Source: Saccharopolyspora elongata
GTDB lineage: Bacteria; Actinomycetota; Actinomycetes; Mycobacteriales; Pseudonocardiaceae
Assembly: GCF_004348985.1 (NCBI RefSeq)
Contig: NZ_SMKW01000023.1
Span: forward strand, 1 to 64,000
Direction: 5' to 3'
Length of the DNA: 64,000 bases
Positions 45,005 through 55,408 of this stretch are shown piece by piece (positions within the stretch are counted from its first letter, which is position 1; every line of letters begins with the position of its first letter). The position numbers were made by a program, and so were the translations under genes. The notes below the pieces were generated by a model. That model made no database searches. It worked only from the letters and a program-made list of their open reading frames with translations, and was not told the origin of the DNA.

Positions 45005-46327
45005 TCACGACAGGTCGCCGAGTTCGGCAACCGCGAGCGGCAGCGCGCCGCTGAACTTCTCCAGGTCCGGCAGCGCGGCGCGGTTGGCGTGCACGCCGAC
45101 GTGCACGGTGTCGCGGTACTGCGAAACCGCGATGGCCAGCGCCTGCCCTGCCGCCAGCGGGGCCACCGGGTACAGCTCCGCCAACGCCGCCCCGCCCAGG
45201 GTCGCCGGGAAGTCGGGCAGCGGCACGTTGGTGATCACGGTGTCGAACAGCAGCGCAGCGCTCTGCCCGGCCAGCGGGGCGGCCACCTGGTGCACGATCT
45301 GCGGCACCCGCCCGGCCAGCACCGGGAACGCGCCCGGCCCGCGCAGCGGACCTGCGCTCTTGTTGCGCCTCATCGCGGCCCGGATCGCCTGCAGCCTCGC
45401 CACCGGATCCGGCTCGTCCACCGGCAGATCGCACAGGTAACCGGAGAGCCGGTTGTTGCCGCTCACGTCGTCGCCGCGCCGACGGCAGACCGGGATCAGC
45501 GCCCGCACCGGCAGCTCACCGACCGGATGCCCGCGCGTGGCCAGCCACCGGCGGAACGCCCCGGCGAGCACCGCGAGCACCACGTCGTTGGTGGTGCCGC
45601 CGTGCTTCGCGCGGATGCGCCGCAGGTCGGCGAGGTCGATCGGGACCAGCGCCACCCGCCGCGCCGTCGAGGACGAGGCGCGCAACGGCGAATCCGGGAC
45701 CGGCATCCGCATGTTGCGCACCACCGACGAGGCGATGCCCAGCGTCTCGCCGGATTTCGACAGGGTTCCGCGCACCGCCCCGATCAGCTTCCCCGGGCGC
45801 CGGAGGAACTGCAGCGGACCGCCGCCGGGGCAGGCCGGTTCCTGCTCGGCGGGCGCGAAGCCGTCCAGCAGCGCCAGGCCCGTTTCGACGGCCTCGCGGC
45901 CATCGGCCAGAGCGTGGTGGAACTTCACCAGCACCGCGAACCGGTCCCCGTCCAGGCCGGTGATCAAGTGCAGTTCCCACAGCGGACGGCGCCGGTCCAG
46001 CGGATCCGCGAGGAGCTCCGCGGCCAGCCCGGCCAGCTCCGCCCGCCCGCCGGGGGTGGGCAGCTGGTGGCTGTGCACGTGTTCGGACGCATCGAACCCC
46101 GGGGCTTCCGCCCAGTGGGCCTGGCCGGGCAGCCAGGACTGGCCGATCCGCAGCCGCAGCCGCGCGATCCGCTGCGCCCGCTCCGCGAGCAGCGCCAGCA
46201 AGCGCAACCGGTCCGCCGGCTCCGGCGGCCGGAACACCGCGACCGCGCCGAGGTGCATCGGCGTTGTTTCCTGCTCCAGGCAGAGGAACGCCCAGTCCAG
46301 CGCGCTGACCTCGCTCGTCGTCATCAT
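45005..46327 (-). CDS. Wax ester synthase/diacylglycerol acyltransferase (WS/DGAT)
   Basis: The 440-aa protein has the catalytic HHxxxDG motif as KFHHALADGREAV about residues 132-144. The conserved N-terminus is SALDWAFLCLEQETTPMHLGAVAVF, and the C-terminal landmarks are NDVVLAVLAGAFRRWL and FDTVITNVPLPDFP. These enzymes make triacylglycerols or wax esters from acyl-CoA and are widespread in lipid-storing actinomycetes. Two adjacent ATG codons mark the start at 46327. It is 44 bp from the carboxylesterase gene, which might hydrolyse the same class of esters. Confidence 0.93.
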   Translation of the reverse strand: MMTTSEVSALDWAFLCLEQETTPMHLGAVAVFRPPEPADRLRLLALLAERAQRIARLRLRIGQSWLPGQAHWAEAPGFDASEHVHSHQLPTPGGRAELAGLAAELLADPLDRRRPLWELHLITGLDGDRFAVLVKFHHALADGREAVETGLALLDGFAPAEQEPACPGGGPLQFLRRPGKLIGAVRGTLSKSGETLGIASSVVRNMRMPVPDSPLRASSSTARRVALVPIDLADLRRIRAKHGGTTNDVVLAVLAGAFRRWLATRGHPVGELPVRALIPVCRRRGDDVSGNNRLSGYLCDLPVDEPDPVARLQAIRAAMRRNKSAGPLRGPGAFPVLAGRVPQIVHQVAAPLAGQSAALLFDTVITNVPLPDFPATLGGAALAELYPVAPLAAGQALAIAVSQYRDTVHVGVHANRAALPDLEKFSGALPLAVAELGDLS

Positions 46328-46944
46328 CGCCGCACCTCACCGCGCAATTCGAGAAGTCGTTTCCGCGAACCATTCGAACTCGGCAAATCGACCGGCCGGG
46401 TTACCGGACCGTTTCCGTTCCCGAAACACCGGGCGGCGAAACCACTAGGCGGGCCGATCCGCGGCAATTGATCTTTCGGAATTCCCGGAGAAGATTCGCC
46501 CTCGAACGGTTCGGGACCGCGACGCGAGCACACCGGCGACAACGGCACTGACCTGCTCCTCCCCGCCCCGCGACAGCACTCGACGAACCCCGCTCCCGAA
46601 CCCAGTTCCGGGACACCGCTTCCAGCGCACCATTGCGCTTCTGCCCGATTTGGACTGATCGATTTCCGGTCGCGGCCGAATTCGGCCGAGCGGACCGCGA
46701 ATGCGTCAACTCTAGCGAAGCGCGGGACCGGATCAAAAAGGAAACCACCGGGTCCGGTGCCCCCGCACCACCGTTGATCGCTCCGCTGCGTGCCGAGCAC
46801 CCGCCGCCGGTCACCCGAATGCGGCCACGGCGACCGCGCGCGACGGCCGTCCGACGGGCTTCGATGACACCACGCACCGGGTCGGCCCGGATTCGCACCC
46901 CGGGGCCGTGACCGACCTCACCCGGAATCCCGCCCCGACGAGCA
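46328..46944. other. Intergenic region, no gene recognised
   Basis: About 620 bp between the WS/DGAT start and the metF terminator. Open frames exist on both strands, but their codon use lacks the strong third-position G/C bias of neighbouring genes and none has a convincing RBS and homology-like motif. It presumably holds the WS/DGAT promoter near 46330-46450, where the sequence is richer in A/T. I see no tRNA, riboswitch or repeat of the families found elsewhere. Confidence 0.5.
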
Positions 46945-46977
46945 GAAGCCCGCCGCCCCGGAGGGACGGCGGGCTTC
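46945..46977 (-). terminator. Terminator of the methyl-cycle cluster
   Basis: GAAGCCCGCCG (46945-46955) and CGGCGGGCTTC (46967-46977) form a perfect 11-bp stem with an 11-base loop, 13 bases past the metF stop on the minus strand. Confidence 0.75.
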
Positions 46978-46990
46978 GACGGCTCGGACG

Positions 46991-47884
46991 TCAGGCGGCT
47001 TTCAGCACGCCGTCGGCCAGTCCGAGGTTGGCCACCACCTCGCGGGTGGCCTTGGCCCGGTTGAGGCTGTAGAAGTGCAGCGCCGGCACGCCTTCGGCGA
47101 TCAGCTTCTCGCACAGCCGGGTGGTGATCTCCAGCCCGGCCGCCCGGAAGCCGGCCGCGTCGTCGCGCAGCGGGTCCAGCGCCGCCGACACCTCGTCCGG
47201 GATCGTCATGTTGCTCAGCTGCGTGGTCATGCCCAGCACCCGCGGCGTGGTGATCGGCATGATCCCCGGCAGCAGCGGCTGGTCGCAGCCGTGCTGCGCC
47301 AGCCGGTCCCGCAGCCGCAGGAAGTACTCCGGCTCCAGGAACATCTGCGCCACCGAGAAGTCCGCCCCGGCCCGCAGCTTGTTGACCATGTGCCGGGTGT
47401 CGGACTCCAGGTCCACCGAGCGCGGGTGCAGGTGCGGGAACGCCGCGACGCCCACGCTGAAGTCACCGCACTCGCGCACCAGCCGCACGAGCTCGTCGGC
47501 GTAGGTGATGCCCTCCGGGTGCGGGATCCACTCGCCCATCGGGTCGCCCGGCGGGTCGCCGCGGATCGCCAGCACGTTGGTGATGCCCTCGGCCGCGTAC
47601 GAGCCGATGACGTGCCGCAGTTCGGCGATCGAGTGGTTCACGCCGGTCAGGTGCGCCACCGGCAGCAGGGTGGTGTCGCCCGCGATCCGGCCGGTGGTGC
47701 GCACGGTGCGGTCCCGGCTGGACCCGCCGGCCCCGTAGGTCACCGACACGTACGCGGGGTCCAGCGGCTCCAGTTCCCGGATGGCCCGCCACAGCTGGCG
47801 TTCCTCCTCGTCGGTCTTCGCGGGGAAGAACTCCACCGAGAACACCGTCTTGCCGGGGCGCAGCCGGTCTATGACCCGAGTCAT
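46991..47884 (-). CDS. metF: Methylenetetrahydrofolate reductase
   Basis: The 297-aa protein has the MetF TIM-barrel pattern: SVEFFPAKTDEEE near the N-terminus, PAYVSVTYGAGGSSRDRT, NVLAIRGDPPGDP, GADFSVAQMFLEPEYF and PGIMPITTPRVL, then LHFYSLNRA at the C-terminus. It reduces 5,10-methylene-THF to 5-methyl-THF, the methyl donor for MetH two genes upstream in the same run. It is the last gene of the cluster, 31 bp after ahcY, with a terminator following. The reductant is NADH or reduced flavin; the bacterial single-domain form is as expected. Confidence 0.95.
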   Translation of the reverse strand: MTRVIDRLRPGKTVFSVEFFPAKTDEEERQLWRAIRELEPLDPAYVSVTYGAGGSSRDRTVRTTGRIAGDTTLLPVAHLTGVNHSIAELRHVIGSYAAEGITNVLAIRGDPPGDPMGEWIPHPEGITYADELVRLVRECGDFSVGVAAFPHLHPRSVDLESDTRHMVNKLRAGADFSVAQMFLEPEYFLRLRDRLAQHGCDQPLLPGIMPITTPRVLGMTTQLSNMTIPDEVSAALDPLRDDAAGFRAAGLEITTRLCEKLIAEGVPALHFYSLNRAKATREVVANLGLADGVLKAA

Positions 47885-47915
47885 GGCCTGGTCTCCTTCT
47901 CAGCCGAGAAATCGA

Positions 47916-49376
47916 TCAGTAGCGGTAGTGGTCGGGCTTGTACGGGCCGTTGACGTCGACGCCGATGTAGGCGGCCTGCTCCTTGGTGAGCTTGGTCAGC
48001 TTCACGCCCAGCGCATCCAGGTGCAGCCGCGCGACCTTCTCGTCCAGGTGCTTCGGCAGCACGTACACCTGCTTCTCGTACTCGCCCGGCTTGGTGAACA
48101 GCTCGATCTGGGCGATCGTCTGGTTGGTGAAGGAGTTCGACATCACGAAGCTCGGGTGCCCGGTCGCGTTGCCCAGGTTCAGCAGACGGCCCTCCGACAG
48201 CACGATGATCGAGTGCCCATCCTCGAACACGTACTCGTGGACCTGCGGCTTGATCTCCTGCTTGCGGACGCCCGGCACCTTCTCCAGGCCCGCCATGTCG
48301 ATCTCGTTGTCGAAGTGACCGATGTTGCCCACGATCGCCTGGTGCTTCATCCGCGTCATGTGCTCGGCGGTGATGATGTTGAAGTTGCCGGTGGTGGTGA
48401 CGAAGATGTCCGCGGTCTCCACGACGTCTTCCAGGGTGGTGACCTGGTAGCCGTCCATCGCCGCCTGCAGCGCGCAGATCGGGTCGACCTCGGTGACGAT
48501 CACCCGGGCGCCCTGGCCGCGCAGCGATTCCGCCGAGCCCTTGCCGACGTCGCCGTAGCCGCAGACGACCGCGACCTTGCCGCCGATGAGCACGTCGGTG
48601 GCCCGGTTGATGCCGTCGATCAACGAGTGCCGGCAACCGTACTTGTTGTCGAACTTCGACTTGGTGACCGAGTCGTTGACGTTGATCGCGGGGAACAGCA
48701 GGTCCCCGGTCTTGGCCAGCTCGTACAGGCGGTGCACGCCGGTGGTGGTCTCCTCGGTGACGCCCTTGATCTCACCGGCGATCTTGGTGAACCGCTGGCC
48801 GTTCCGGGCGATGCTGGCGCGCAGGGTCTCCAGGATGACCTTGTACTCCTCCGGGTCGTCCTCGCCCGGCTGCGGCACCGCGCCCGCGGCCTCGAACTCG
48901 ACGCCCTTGTGCACCAACAACGTGGCGTCGCCACCATCGTCGAGGATCATGTTCGGACCCTGGCCATCACCGAACTGGAACAACTGGTCGGTGCACCACC
49001 AGTACTCCTCCAGCGACTCACCCTTCCACGCGAACACCGGCACACCCGCAGGCGCCTCCGGCGTCCCGTTCGGGCCCACCACGACCGCCGCCGCAGCCTC
49101 ATCCTGCGTCGAGAAAATGTTGCACGACACCCACCGGACCTCCGCGCCCAACGCGACCAAGGTCTCGATCAACACAGCCGTCTGCACCGTCATGTGCAAC
49201 GAACCCGCAACCCGCGCACCCTTCAACGGCTGCGAATCCGCGTACTCCTCGCGAGTCGCCATCAGGCCCGGCATCTCGTGCTCGGCCAACCGGATCTGAT
49301 GCCGCCCGGCCTCGGCCAACGACAAATCCCGGACAGCGAACTCAAGGCCGCCTGCCTTCTGCAACTTGACGCTCAT
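47916..49376 (-). CDS. ahcY: S-adenosylhomocysteine hydrolase
   Basis: The 486-aa protein has the NAD loop [23 protein letters not shown] about residues 266-288, [13 protein letters not shown], the [16 protein letters not shown] segment and the C-terminal YKPDHYRY that reaches into the partner's NAD site. It splits SAH to adenosine and homocysteine, relieving product inhibition of methyltransferases. Its length and inserts match the long actinobacterial form. The first 150 or so codons prefer TTG for leucine and G/T-ending codons (nine or more TTG), while the rest uses CTG/CTC, a visible break in codon use within one gene. It is 48 bp downstream of metH. Confidence 0.97.
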   Translation of the reverse strand: MSVKLQKAGGLEFAVRDLSLAEAGRHQIRLAEHEMPGLMATREEYADSQPLKGARVAGSLHMTVQTAVLIETLVALGAEVRWVSCNIFSTQDEAAAAVVVGPNGTPEAPAGVPVFAWKGESLEEYWWCTDQLFQFGDGQGPNMILDDGGDATLLVHKGVEFEAAGAVPQPGEDDPEEYKVILETLRASIARNGQRFTKIAGEIKGVTEETTTGVHRLYELAKTGDLLFPAINVNDSVTKSKFDNKYGCRHSLIDGINRATDVLIGGKVAVVCGYGDVGKGSAESLRGQGARVIVTEVDPICALQAAMDGYQVTTLEDVVETADIFVTTTGNFNIITAEHMTRMKHQAIVGNIGHFDNEIDMAGLEKVPGVRKQEIKPQVHEYVFEDGHSIIVLSEGRLLNLGNATGHPSFVMSNSFTNQTIAQIELFTKPGEYEKQVYVLPKHLDEKVARLHLDALGVKLTKLTKEQAAYIGVDVNGPYKPDHYRY

Positions 49377-49424
49377 GGTTTCCCTTCTCGATTTCCCATG
49401 CGGTTGCGGTGTCTTGCGGGTGGA

Positions 49425-52400
49425 TCAGGTGTTGAAGTACTTCGCCTCGGGGTGGTGGGCGATGATCGCGTCGGTGGACTGCTCGGGGTGCAGCTGGAAC
49501 TCCTCCGAGAGCACCACGCCGATGCGCTCGGCCTCCAGCAGGTCGACGATCTTGGCCCGGTCCTCGATGTCCGGGCAGGCGCCGTAGCCGAAGGAGTACC
49601 GCGCGCCGCGGTAGCCGAGCTTGAAGAACTCCTGCACGTCGGCCGGGTCCTCCTCGGCCACCGAACCGCCGGCGGCCCAGAGGAGCTCCCGCCGGACGCG
49701 GCGGTGCCAGTACTCGGCCAGCGCCTCGGTGAGCTGCACGCCCATGCCGTGCACCTCCAGGTAGTCCCGGTAGGCGTTCTTGGCGAACAGCTCGTTGGCG
49801 TAGTCGGCGATCGGCTGGCCCATGGTGACCAGCTGCACCGGCAGCACGTCCACCTGGCCGGTCCTCTCGGCCTGCTCGCGCGTCCGGAAGAAGTCCGCCA
49901 GGCACAGCCGCCGGTCGCGCTTCTGCCGCGGGAAGAAGAACCGGTGCCGCTCCTGGGCGTCCGGCTCGTCCTTGTCCAGCACCACGAGGTGGTTTCCCTC
50001 GGTCACGCAAGGGAAGTAGCCGTAGACGACGGCGGCGTGCTGCAGGATGCCCGCGGTGGAAAGCTCGTCGATCCAGTGGCGCAGCCGCGGCCGGCCCTCG
50101 GATTCGACGAGTTCCTCGTAGGACGGCCCCTCGCCCTTCTTCGCGCCGCGCAGGCCCCACTGGCCGAAGAACGTGGCCCGCTCGTCCAGCAGCGCCAGGT
50201 AGTCGGCGACCGCGACGCCCTTGACCACCTTCGAGCCCCAGAACGGCGGCGTCGGCACCGGCGCTTCGGCGTCCACATCGGACCGCGTGGTGTCGGTGTA
50301 CTCCGGCTCGGGTCCCTGCTCCGCCTTGCGCTTCTCGGCGATGCGCATCGACCGCTCGCGGCGAGCCTTGCGCTCGGCTTTCTTCGCCTGCTCGGCCGCG
50401 TCTTCGGCAGGCGCGTCACCGCGCTTGACGGACATGATGCGGTCCATCAGGTGCAGGCCTTCGAAGGCGTCCTTCGCATAACGCACATCGCCCTGGTAGA
50501 CCTCGTCCAGGTCGTTCTCCACATAGGACCTGGTGAGCGCCGCCCCACCCAGCATCACCGGGTACTTCTCGGACATTCCCCTGGAGTTGAGCTCCTCCAG
50601 GTTCTCCTTCATGATCACGGTCGACTTCACCAGCAGGCCGGACATGCCGATGGCGTCGACCTTGTGCTCCTCGGCAGCGTCCAGGATGGCGTTGATCGGC
50701 TGTTTGATGCCGATGTTGACCACGTCGTAGCCGTTGTTGGACACGATGATGTCGACGAGGTTCTTGCCGATGTCGTGCACATCGCCCTTGACCGTGGCCA
50801 GCAGCAGCTTGCCCTTGCCGCCGGAGTCGTCCTTCTCCATGTGCGGTTCGAGGCAGGCGACAGCGGCCTTCATGACCTCGGCGGACTGCAGCACGAACGG
50901 CAGCTGCATCTGCCCGGAGCCGAACAGCTCACCGACGACCTTCATGCCGGCCAGCAGGTTCTCGTTGACGATGTCGAGCGGCTTCTTCTCCTTCATCGCC
51001 TCGTCGAGGTCCGCCTCCAGGCCGTTGCGCTCGCCATCGACGATCCGCCGCTCCAGCCGCTCGAACAGCGGCAGCTTCGCCAGTTCCTCGGCACGCGAAG
51101 CGCTGCTGGACTTCGCGGTCTTGCCTTCGAAGAGCTCCATCAGCTTCTGCAGCGGGTCGTAGCCCTCGCGGCGCCGGTCGTAGACCAGGTCGAGCGCGAC
51201 CTCCCGCTGCTCGTCCTGGATCTTGTTCATCGGCAGGATCTTCGAAGCGTTCAGGATCGCGGTGTCCAGGCCCGCTTCCCGGCATTCGTTGAGGAACACC
51301 GAGTTCAGCACCTGCCGTGCCGCCGGGTTGAGCCCGAACGAGACGTTGGACAGGCCGAGCGTGGTCTGGACGTCCGGATGGCGCTTCTTGAGCTCCCGGA
51401 TCGCGTTGATCGTCTCGATGGCGTCCTTGCGGACCTCTTCCTGGCCGGTGGTGATCGGGAAGACCAGGCAGTCGATGATGATCGCGGACTTCTCCAGACC
51501 CCAGTTGGTGGTCATGTCCTCGATCAGCCGTTCGGCGACCCGCAGCTTCCACTCGGCGGTGCGCGCCTGGCCTTCCTCGTCGATGCAGGTCACCACCACG
51601 GTGGCACCGTGTTCGACGACGAGCTTCATCACGCGCTCGTACCGCGAGCCCGGTTCGTGACCGTCCTCGTAGTTCACCGAGTTGACCGCGCACCGGCCGC
51701 CCAGGTGATCCAGGCCGGCCTCGATCACGTCCGGCTCCGTGGAGTCCACCATGATCGGCAGGGTCGAGGAGGTGGCCAGGCGCGACGCCAGCTCCCGCAT
51801 GTCGACCGTGCCGTCGCGGCCGACGTAGTCCACGCACAGGTCCAGCATGTGGGCGCCTTCGCGCGTCTGGGACTTGGCGATCTCCACGCAGTCGTCGTAA
51901 CGGCCTTCCAGCATCGCCTCGCGGAACGCCTTGGAACCGTTGGTGTTCGTGCGCTCGCCGATGTTGAGGATCGACGCGTCCTGTTCGAACGGCACCGCCT
52001 GGTACACCGACGAGATCGACGGGATGTGCTCCGGCTCGCGCACCTTCGGCGCCAGCGGCGCGACCGCCTCGGCCACGGCGCGCACGTGCTCGGTGGTGGT
52101 GCCGCAGCAGCCGCCGACCAGCCGGGCGCCGAAGTCGTTGACGAACCCGACCAGCGCCTCGGCCAGCTCGTCGGGCTGCAGCGGGTACACCGCGCCGTTG
52201 GGGCCGAGCTGGGGCAGACCAGCGTTGGGCATCACCGAGATCGGGATCCGGGAGTTCTGCGCCAGCACCCGCAGGTGCTCGCTCATCTCCGCCGGGCCGG
52301 TCGCGCAGTTCATCCCGATCAGGTCGATGCCCAGCGGCTCCAGCGCGGTCAGCGCTGCGCCGATCTCCGAGCCGACCAGCATCGTGCCGGTGGTCTCCAC

Positions 52401-52991
52401 CGTGACCTGCGCGATGATCGGCAGCCACCGGCCGGTCTGGGCCATCGCCCGCTTCGCCGCCACGATCGCGGCCTTGGTCTGCAACAGGTCCTGGGAGGTC
52501 TCCACCAGCACCACGTCGATGCCGCCGTCGAGCATGCCCAGCACCTGCTCGACGTAGGCGTCGCGCAGCACGGAGTAAGGCGCGTGGCCCAGCGTCGGCA
52601 GCTTCGTGCCCGGGCCGACCGAACCGAGCACGAACCGCGGCCGTTCCGGCGTCGAGTACTCGTCGGCGGCTTCGCGGGCCAGCGCCGAGCCCGTCTCCGC
52701 CAGCTCCCGGATCCGCTCCGGGATGTCGTACTCGCCGAGGTTCGCCAGGTTCGCGCCGAAGGTGTTGGTCTCGATCGCGTCCGAGCCCGCCTCCAGGTAG
52801 CCCCGGTAGATCGAGGACACCACGTCGGGCCGCGTGACGTTCAGGATCTCGTTGCAGCCCTCCAGGTTGGCGAAGTCGTCCAACGTCAGGTCGAACGCCT
52901 GCAGCGCGGTACCCATGCCGCCATCGGCGACGAGGACCCGCTCGCCGAGGGCGGTCAGGAACCCGCTCGGATCGTTCTGCCGGTCTGCCAT
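49425..52991 (-). CDS. metH: Cobalamin-dependent methionine synthase
   Basis: The 1188-aa protein has all four modules in order. Homocysteine-binding domain, about 10-320, with zinc ligands in GGCCGTTTEHV. Pterin-binding domain, about 340-600, from NIGERTNTNGSKAF. Cobalamin domain, about 640-890, with the B12 His in VKGDVHDIGKNLV about 737-745 and IGMSGLLVKST. C-terminal SAM-reactivation domain ending in FGYGACPDIEDRAKIV and HHPEAKYF. It transfers the methyl of 5-methyl-THF to homocysteine. It starts 19 bp after adoK. No cobalamin riboswitch is visible in that short gap, consistent with transcription from further upstream. Confidence 0.97.
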   Translation of the reverse strand: MADRQNDPSGFLTALGERVLVADGGMGTALQAFDLTLDDFANLEGCNEILNVTRPDVVSSIYRGYLEAGSDAIETNTFGANLANLGEYDIPERIRELAETGSALAREAADEYSTPERPRFVLGSVGPGTKLPTLGHAPYSVLRDAYVEQVLGMLDGGIDVVLVETSQDLLQTKAAIVAAKRAMAQTGRWLPIIAQVTVETTGTMLVGSEIGAALTALEPLGIDLIGMNCATGPAEMSEHLRVLAQNSRIPISVMPNAGLPQLGPNGAVYPLQPDELAEALVGFVNDFGARLVGGCCGTTTEHVRAVAEAVAPLAPKVREPEHIPSISSVYQAVPFEQDASILNIGERTNTNGSKAFREAMLEGRYDDCVEIAKSQTREGAHMLDLCVDYVGRDGTVDMRELASRLATSSTLPIMVDSTEPDVIEAGLDHLGGRCAVNSVNYEDGHEPGSRYERVMKLVVEHGATVVVTCIDEEGQARTAEWKLRVAERLIEDMTTNWGLEKSAIIIDCLVFPITTGQEEVRKDAIETINAIRELKKRHPDVQTTLGLSNVSFGLNPAARQVLNSVFLNECREAGLDTAILNASKILPMNKIQDEQREVALDLVYDRRREGYDPLQKLMELFEGKTAKSSSASRAEELAKLPLFERLERRIVDGERNGLEADLDEAMKEKKPLDIVNENLLAGMKVVGELFGSGQMQLPFVLQSAEVMKAAVACLEPHMEKDDSGGKGKLLLATVKGDVHDIGKNLVDIIVSNNGYDVVNIGIKQPINAILDAAEEHKVDAIGMSGLLVKSTVIMKENLEELNSRGMSEKYPVMLGGAALTRSYVENDLDEVYQGDVRYAKDAFEGLHLMDRIMSVKRGDAPAEDAAEQAKKAERKARRERSMRIAEKRKAEQGPEPEYTDTTRSDVDAEAPVPTPPFWGSKVVKGVAVADYLALLDERATFFGQWGLRGAKKGEGPSYEELVESEGRPRLRHWIDELSTAGILQHAAVVYGYFPCVTEGNHLVVLDKDEPDAQERHRFFFPRQKRDRRLCLADFFRTREQAERTGQVDVLPVQLVTMGQPIADYANELFAKNAYRDYLEVHGMGVQLTEALAEYWHRRVRRELLWAAGGSVAEEDPADVQEFFKLGYRGARYSFGYGACPDIEDRAKIVDLLEAERIGVVLSEEFQLHPEQSTDAIIAHHPEAKYFNT

Positions 52992-53010
52992 CCCCTGCTA
53001 CTCCCCGTTC

Positions 53011-53985
53011 TCAGCCGAGCTTCGACTGGACCTCGGCCGCGGCGGCGTCACCGTACGCCTCGGCGATGCGCGCGACGAACGAGTCGCGCTCCACCTGGTA
53101 CTCCTGCGGACCGTCGGTCTCCAGCGAGACGGTCGCCAACGTGCAGCCCAGCTGCAGCGAACGCTCCAGGTCGAGGTCGTGGTACAGCCCCGCGAGGAAC
53201 CCGCTGCGCAGCGCGTCGCCGACGCCGGTCGGGTCGCCCTTCTGCTTCTCCTTCGGCGGCGCGACCTCGATGGTCGGCTCCGACTTGGACTCCACCTGCA
53301 CGCCCTTCGGGCCCAGCGAGGTCGCCCAGAGGCCGACGCGTTCCAGCACGTCGGCGTGCGTCCAGCCGGTGCTCTGCAGCAGCAGGCCGTGCTCGTACTC
53401 GTTGGTGAAGAGGTATTCCGCGCCCTCGACGAGCCGGCGGATCTCCTCGCCCTCCATCCGGGCCAGCTGCTGGCCCGGGTCGGCGACGAACCGGTAGCCG
53501 CGGTCCCGGCACTCCTCGGTGTGCCGCACCATCGCCGCCGGGTCGTTGGGCGAGATCACCACCACGTCGAGGCCGCCCAGCCGGTCGGCGACCGGCTTGA
53601 GCTCGATCTCGCGGGCCTCGGCCATCGCCCCGGCGTAGAAGGACGCGATCTGGTTGTGGTCGGTGTCGGTGGTGCAGATGAACCGCGCGGTGTGCTTGGT
53701 GTCGGAGACGTACACCGACGAGGTGTCCACCCCGTGGCGCTCCAGCCACCCGCGGTACTCGTCGAAGTCCTGGCCGACGGCGCCGACGAGGGCCGAGCCG
53801 ACGCCCAGCTGGCCGAGGCCGAAGGTGATGTTGGCCGCGATGCCGCCGCGCCGCACCTCCAGGTCGTCGACCAGGAACGACAACGACACCTGGTGGAGCC
53901 GATCCGCGACGAGCTGATCGGTGAACCTACCGGGATAGGACATCAGGTGGTCGGTGGCGATCGAACCGGTCACCGCAATCCGCAC
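53011..53985 (-). CDS. adoK: Adenosine kinase, actinobacterial PfkB type
   Basis: The 324-aa PfkB-family kinase begins MRIAVTGSIATDHLMSYPGRF and continues with HQVSLSFLVDDLEVRRGG, closely following the mycobacterial adenosine kinase pattern. The catalytic Asp and anion hole are in GDPTGVGDALRSGFLAG about residues 253-269. TDTDHNQIASFYAGAM is the typical substrate-lid region. It phosphorylates adenosine to AMP, pulling the reversible AhcY reaction forward. Its position between metK and metH supports that role and argues against ribokinase or other PfkB specificities. Confidence 0.9.
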   Translation of the reverse strand: MRIAVTGSIATDHLMSYPGRFTDQLVADRLHQVSLSFLVDDLEVRRGGIAANITFGLGQLGVGSALVGAVGQDFDEYRGWLERHGVDTSSVYVSDTKHTARFICTTDTDHNQIASFYAGAMAEAREIELKPVADRLGGLDVVVISPNDPAAMVRHTEECRDRGYRFVADPGQQLARMEGEEIRRLVEGAEYLFTNEYEHGLLLQSTGWTHADVLERVGLWATSLGPKGVQVESKSEPTIEVAPPKEKQKGDPTGVGDALRSGFLAGLYHDLDLERSLQLGCTLATVSLETDGPQEYQVERDSFVARIAEAYGDAAAAEVQSKLG

Positions 53986-54127
53986 TGCTCTACTCCTTCA
54001 CCAGGGCCGGCCGCCGCTGCGGCGCCGACCTTTGAAGCTCCATTGGACCCCGTCGCCGCTCACACCGGACCGCGGGGCGCGATCGGCGCGCCCCGCAGTC
54101 TGCCGCCACGACTCTCGAAGGTCGACG

Positions 54128-55330
54128 TCAGATACCGGCGGCGCTCTTCAGCGCCTCAGCCCGGTCGGTGCGCTCCCAGGGCAGGTCGACGTCACTGCGC
54201 CCGAAGTGACCGTACGCTGCCGTCTGGGCGTAGATCGGCCGCAAGAGGTCCAGGTCACGCACGATGGCGGCGGGCCGCAGGTCGAAGACCTCGTTGATCG
54301 CGGCCTGGATCTTCACCGGGTCGACGTTCTCGGTGCCGAAGGTCTCGACGAACAGGCCCACCGGCGCGGCCTTGCCGATCGCGTAGGCGACCTGCACCTC
54401 GATGCGGCTGGCCAGGCCCGCGGCGATGGCGTTCTTGGCCACCCAGCGCATCGCGTAGGCAGCCGAGCGGTCCACCTTCGACGGGTCCTTGCCGGAGAAG
54501 GCGCCGCCGCCGTGGCGGGCCATGCCGCCGTAGGTGTCGACGATGATCTTCCGGCCGGTCAGGCCCGCGTCGCCCATCGGGCCACCCACCACGAACCGGC
54601 CGGTCGGGTTCACCAGCAGCCGGGTGTCGCCGGAGTCCAGGCCGACCCGCTCGATCTCCGGGTCGATGACCTTCGCCTTGATGTCGCCCGCCAGCATGCC
54701 CTCGAGGTCGATGTCGGCGGCGTGCTGCGTGGACAGCACCACGGTGTCCAGGCGCACCGGCTGGTCACCGGCGTACTCGATGGTCACCTGCGTCTTGCCG
54801 TCCGGCCGCAGGTACGGCAACACCCCGTCCTTGCGGACCCGGGTCAGCCGCCGCGACAACCGGTGCGCCAGCGCGATCGGCAGCGGCATCAGCTCGTCGG
54901 TGTCGGTGCAGGCGTAGCCGAACATCAGGCCCTGGTCGCCGGCGCCCTGCTTGGCGATCTCGTCGATGACGCCCTCGACGCGGGACTCGTGCGCGTCGTC
55001 GACGCCCTGCGCGATGTCCGGCGACTGGGAGCCGATGGCGACGTTCACACCGCAGGAGGCACCGTCGAAGCCCTTGGCGGAGGAGTCGTAGCCGATCTCC
55101 AGGATCTTCTCCCGCACGATCGTCGGGATGTCCGCGTAAGCGTCGGTGGTCACCTCACCGGCCACGTGCACCTGGCCGGTGGTCACCAGCGTCTCCACCG
55201 CCACCCGCGACCGCGGGTCCTGGGACAACAACGCGTCCAACACAGCGTCGCTGATCGCATCGCAGATCTTGTCCGGGTGCCCCTCGGTCACCGACTCACT
55301 GGTGAACAACCTGCGGTTGATCTCACTCAC
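54128..55330 (-). CDS. metK: S-adenosylmethionine synthetase
   Basis: The 400-aa protein contains [25 protein letters not shown] at the N-terminus, the ATP/methionine motif [12 protein letters not shown] about residues 127-138 and [20 protein letters not shown] about 275-294, all diagnostic of MetK. It makes SAM from methionine and ATP. GTG or ATG context at 55330 with GAGGTGAGGAG upstream gives a good RBS. It is 142 bp before adoK and 296 bp after the betaine methyltransferase, the gap being occupied by the 185-bp dispersed element. Several leucines near the start use TTG, as in the ahcY N-terminus. Confidence 0.97.
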   Translation of the reverse strand: MSEINRRLFTSESVTEGHPDKICDAISDAVLDALLSQDPRSRVAVETLVTTGQVHVAGEVTTDAYADIPTIVREKILEIGYDSSAKGFDGASCGVNVAIGSQSPDIAQGVDDAHESRVEGVIDEIAKQGAGDQGLMFGYACTDTDELMPLPIALAHRLSRRLTRVRKDGVLPYLRPDGKTQVTIEYAGDQPVRLDTVVLSTQHAADIDLEGMLAGDIKAKVIDPEIERVGLDSGDTRLLVNPTGRFVVGGPMGDAGLTGRKIIVDTYGGMARHGGGAFSGKDPSKVDRSAAYAMRWVAKNAIAAGLASRIEVQVAYAIGKAAPVGLFVETFGTENVDPVKIQAAINEVFDLRPAAIVRDLDLLRPIYAQTAAYGHFGRSDVDLPWERTDRAEALKSAAGI

Positions 55331-55408
55331 GACTGCTCCTCACCTCACAGCTGATGCAGCACTGATCCTTGCGTACGGTAGTGACGTTTTCCAGAGGGGG
55401 TCTCAGCT

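Noticed and set aside
52992-53010. Cobalamin riboswitch for metH
   Set aside because: The gap to the upstream gene is only 19 bp, too short for the roughly 200-nt aptamer.
47781-53408. Giant plus-strand frame of about 1875 codons antisense to metF, ahcY, metH and adoK
   Set aside because: It is the mirror of strongly GC3-biased genes on the minus strand, rich in Arg, His, Gln and Val, and has no recognisable domain.
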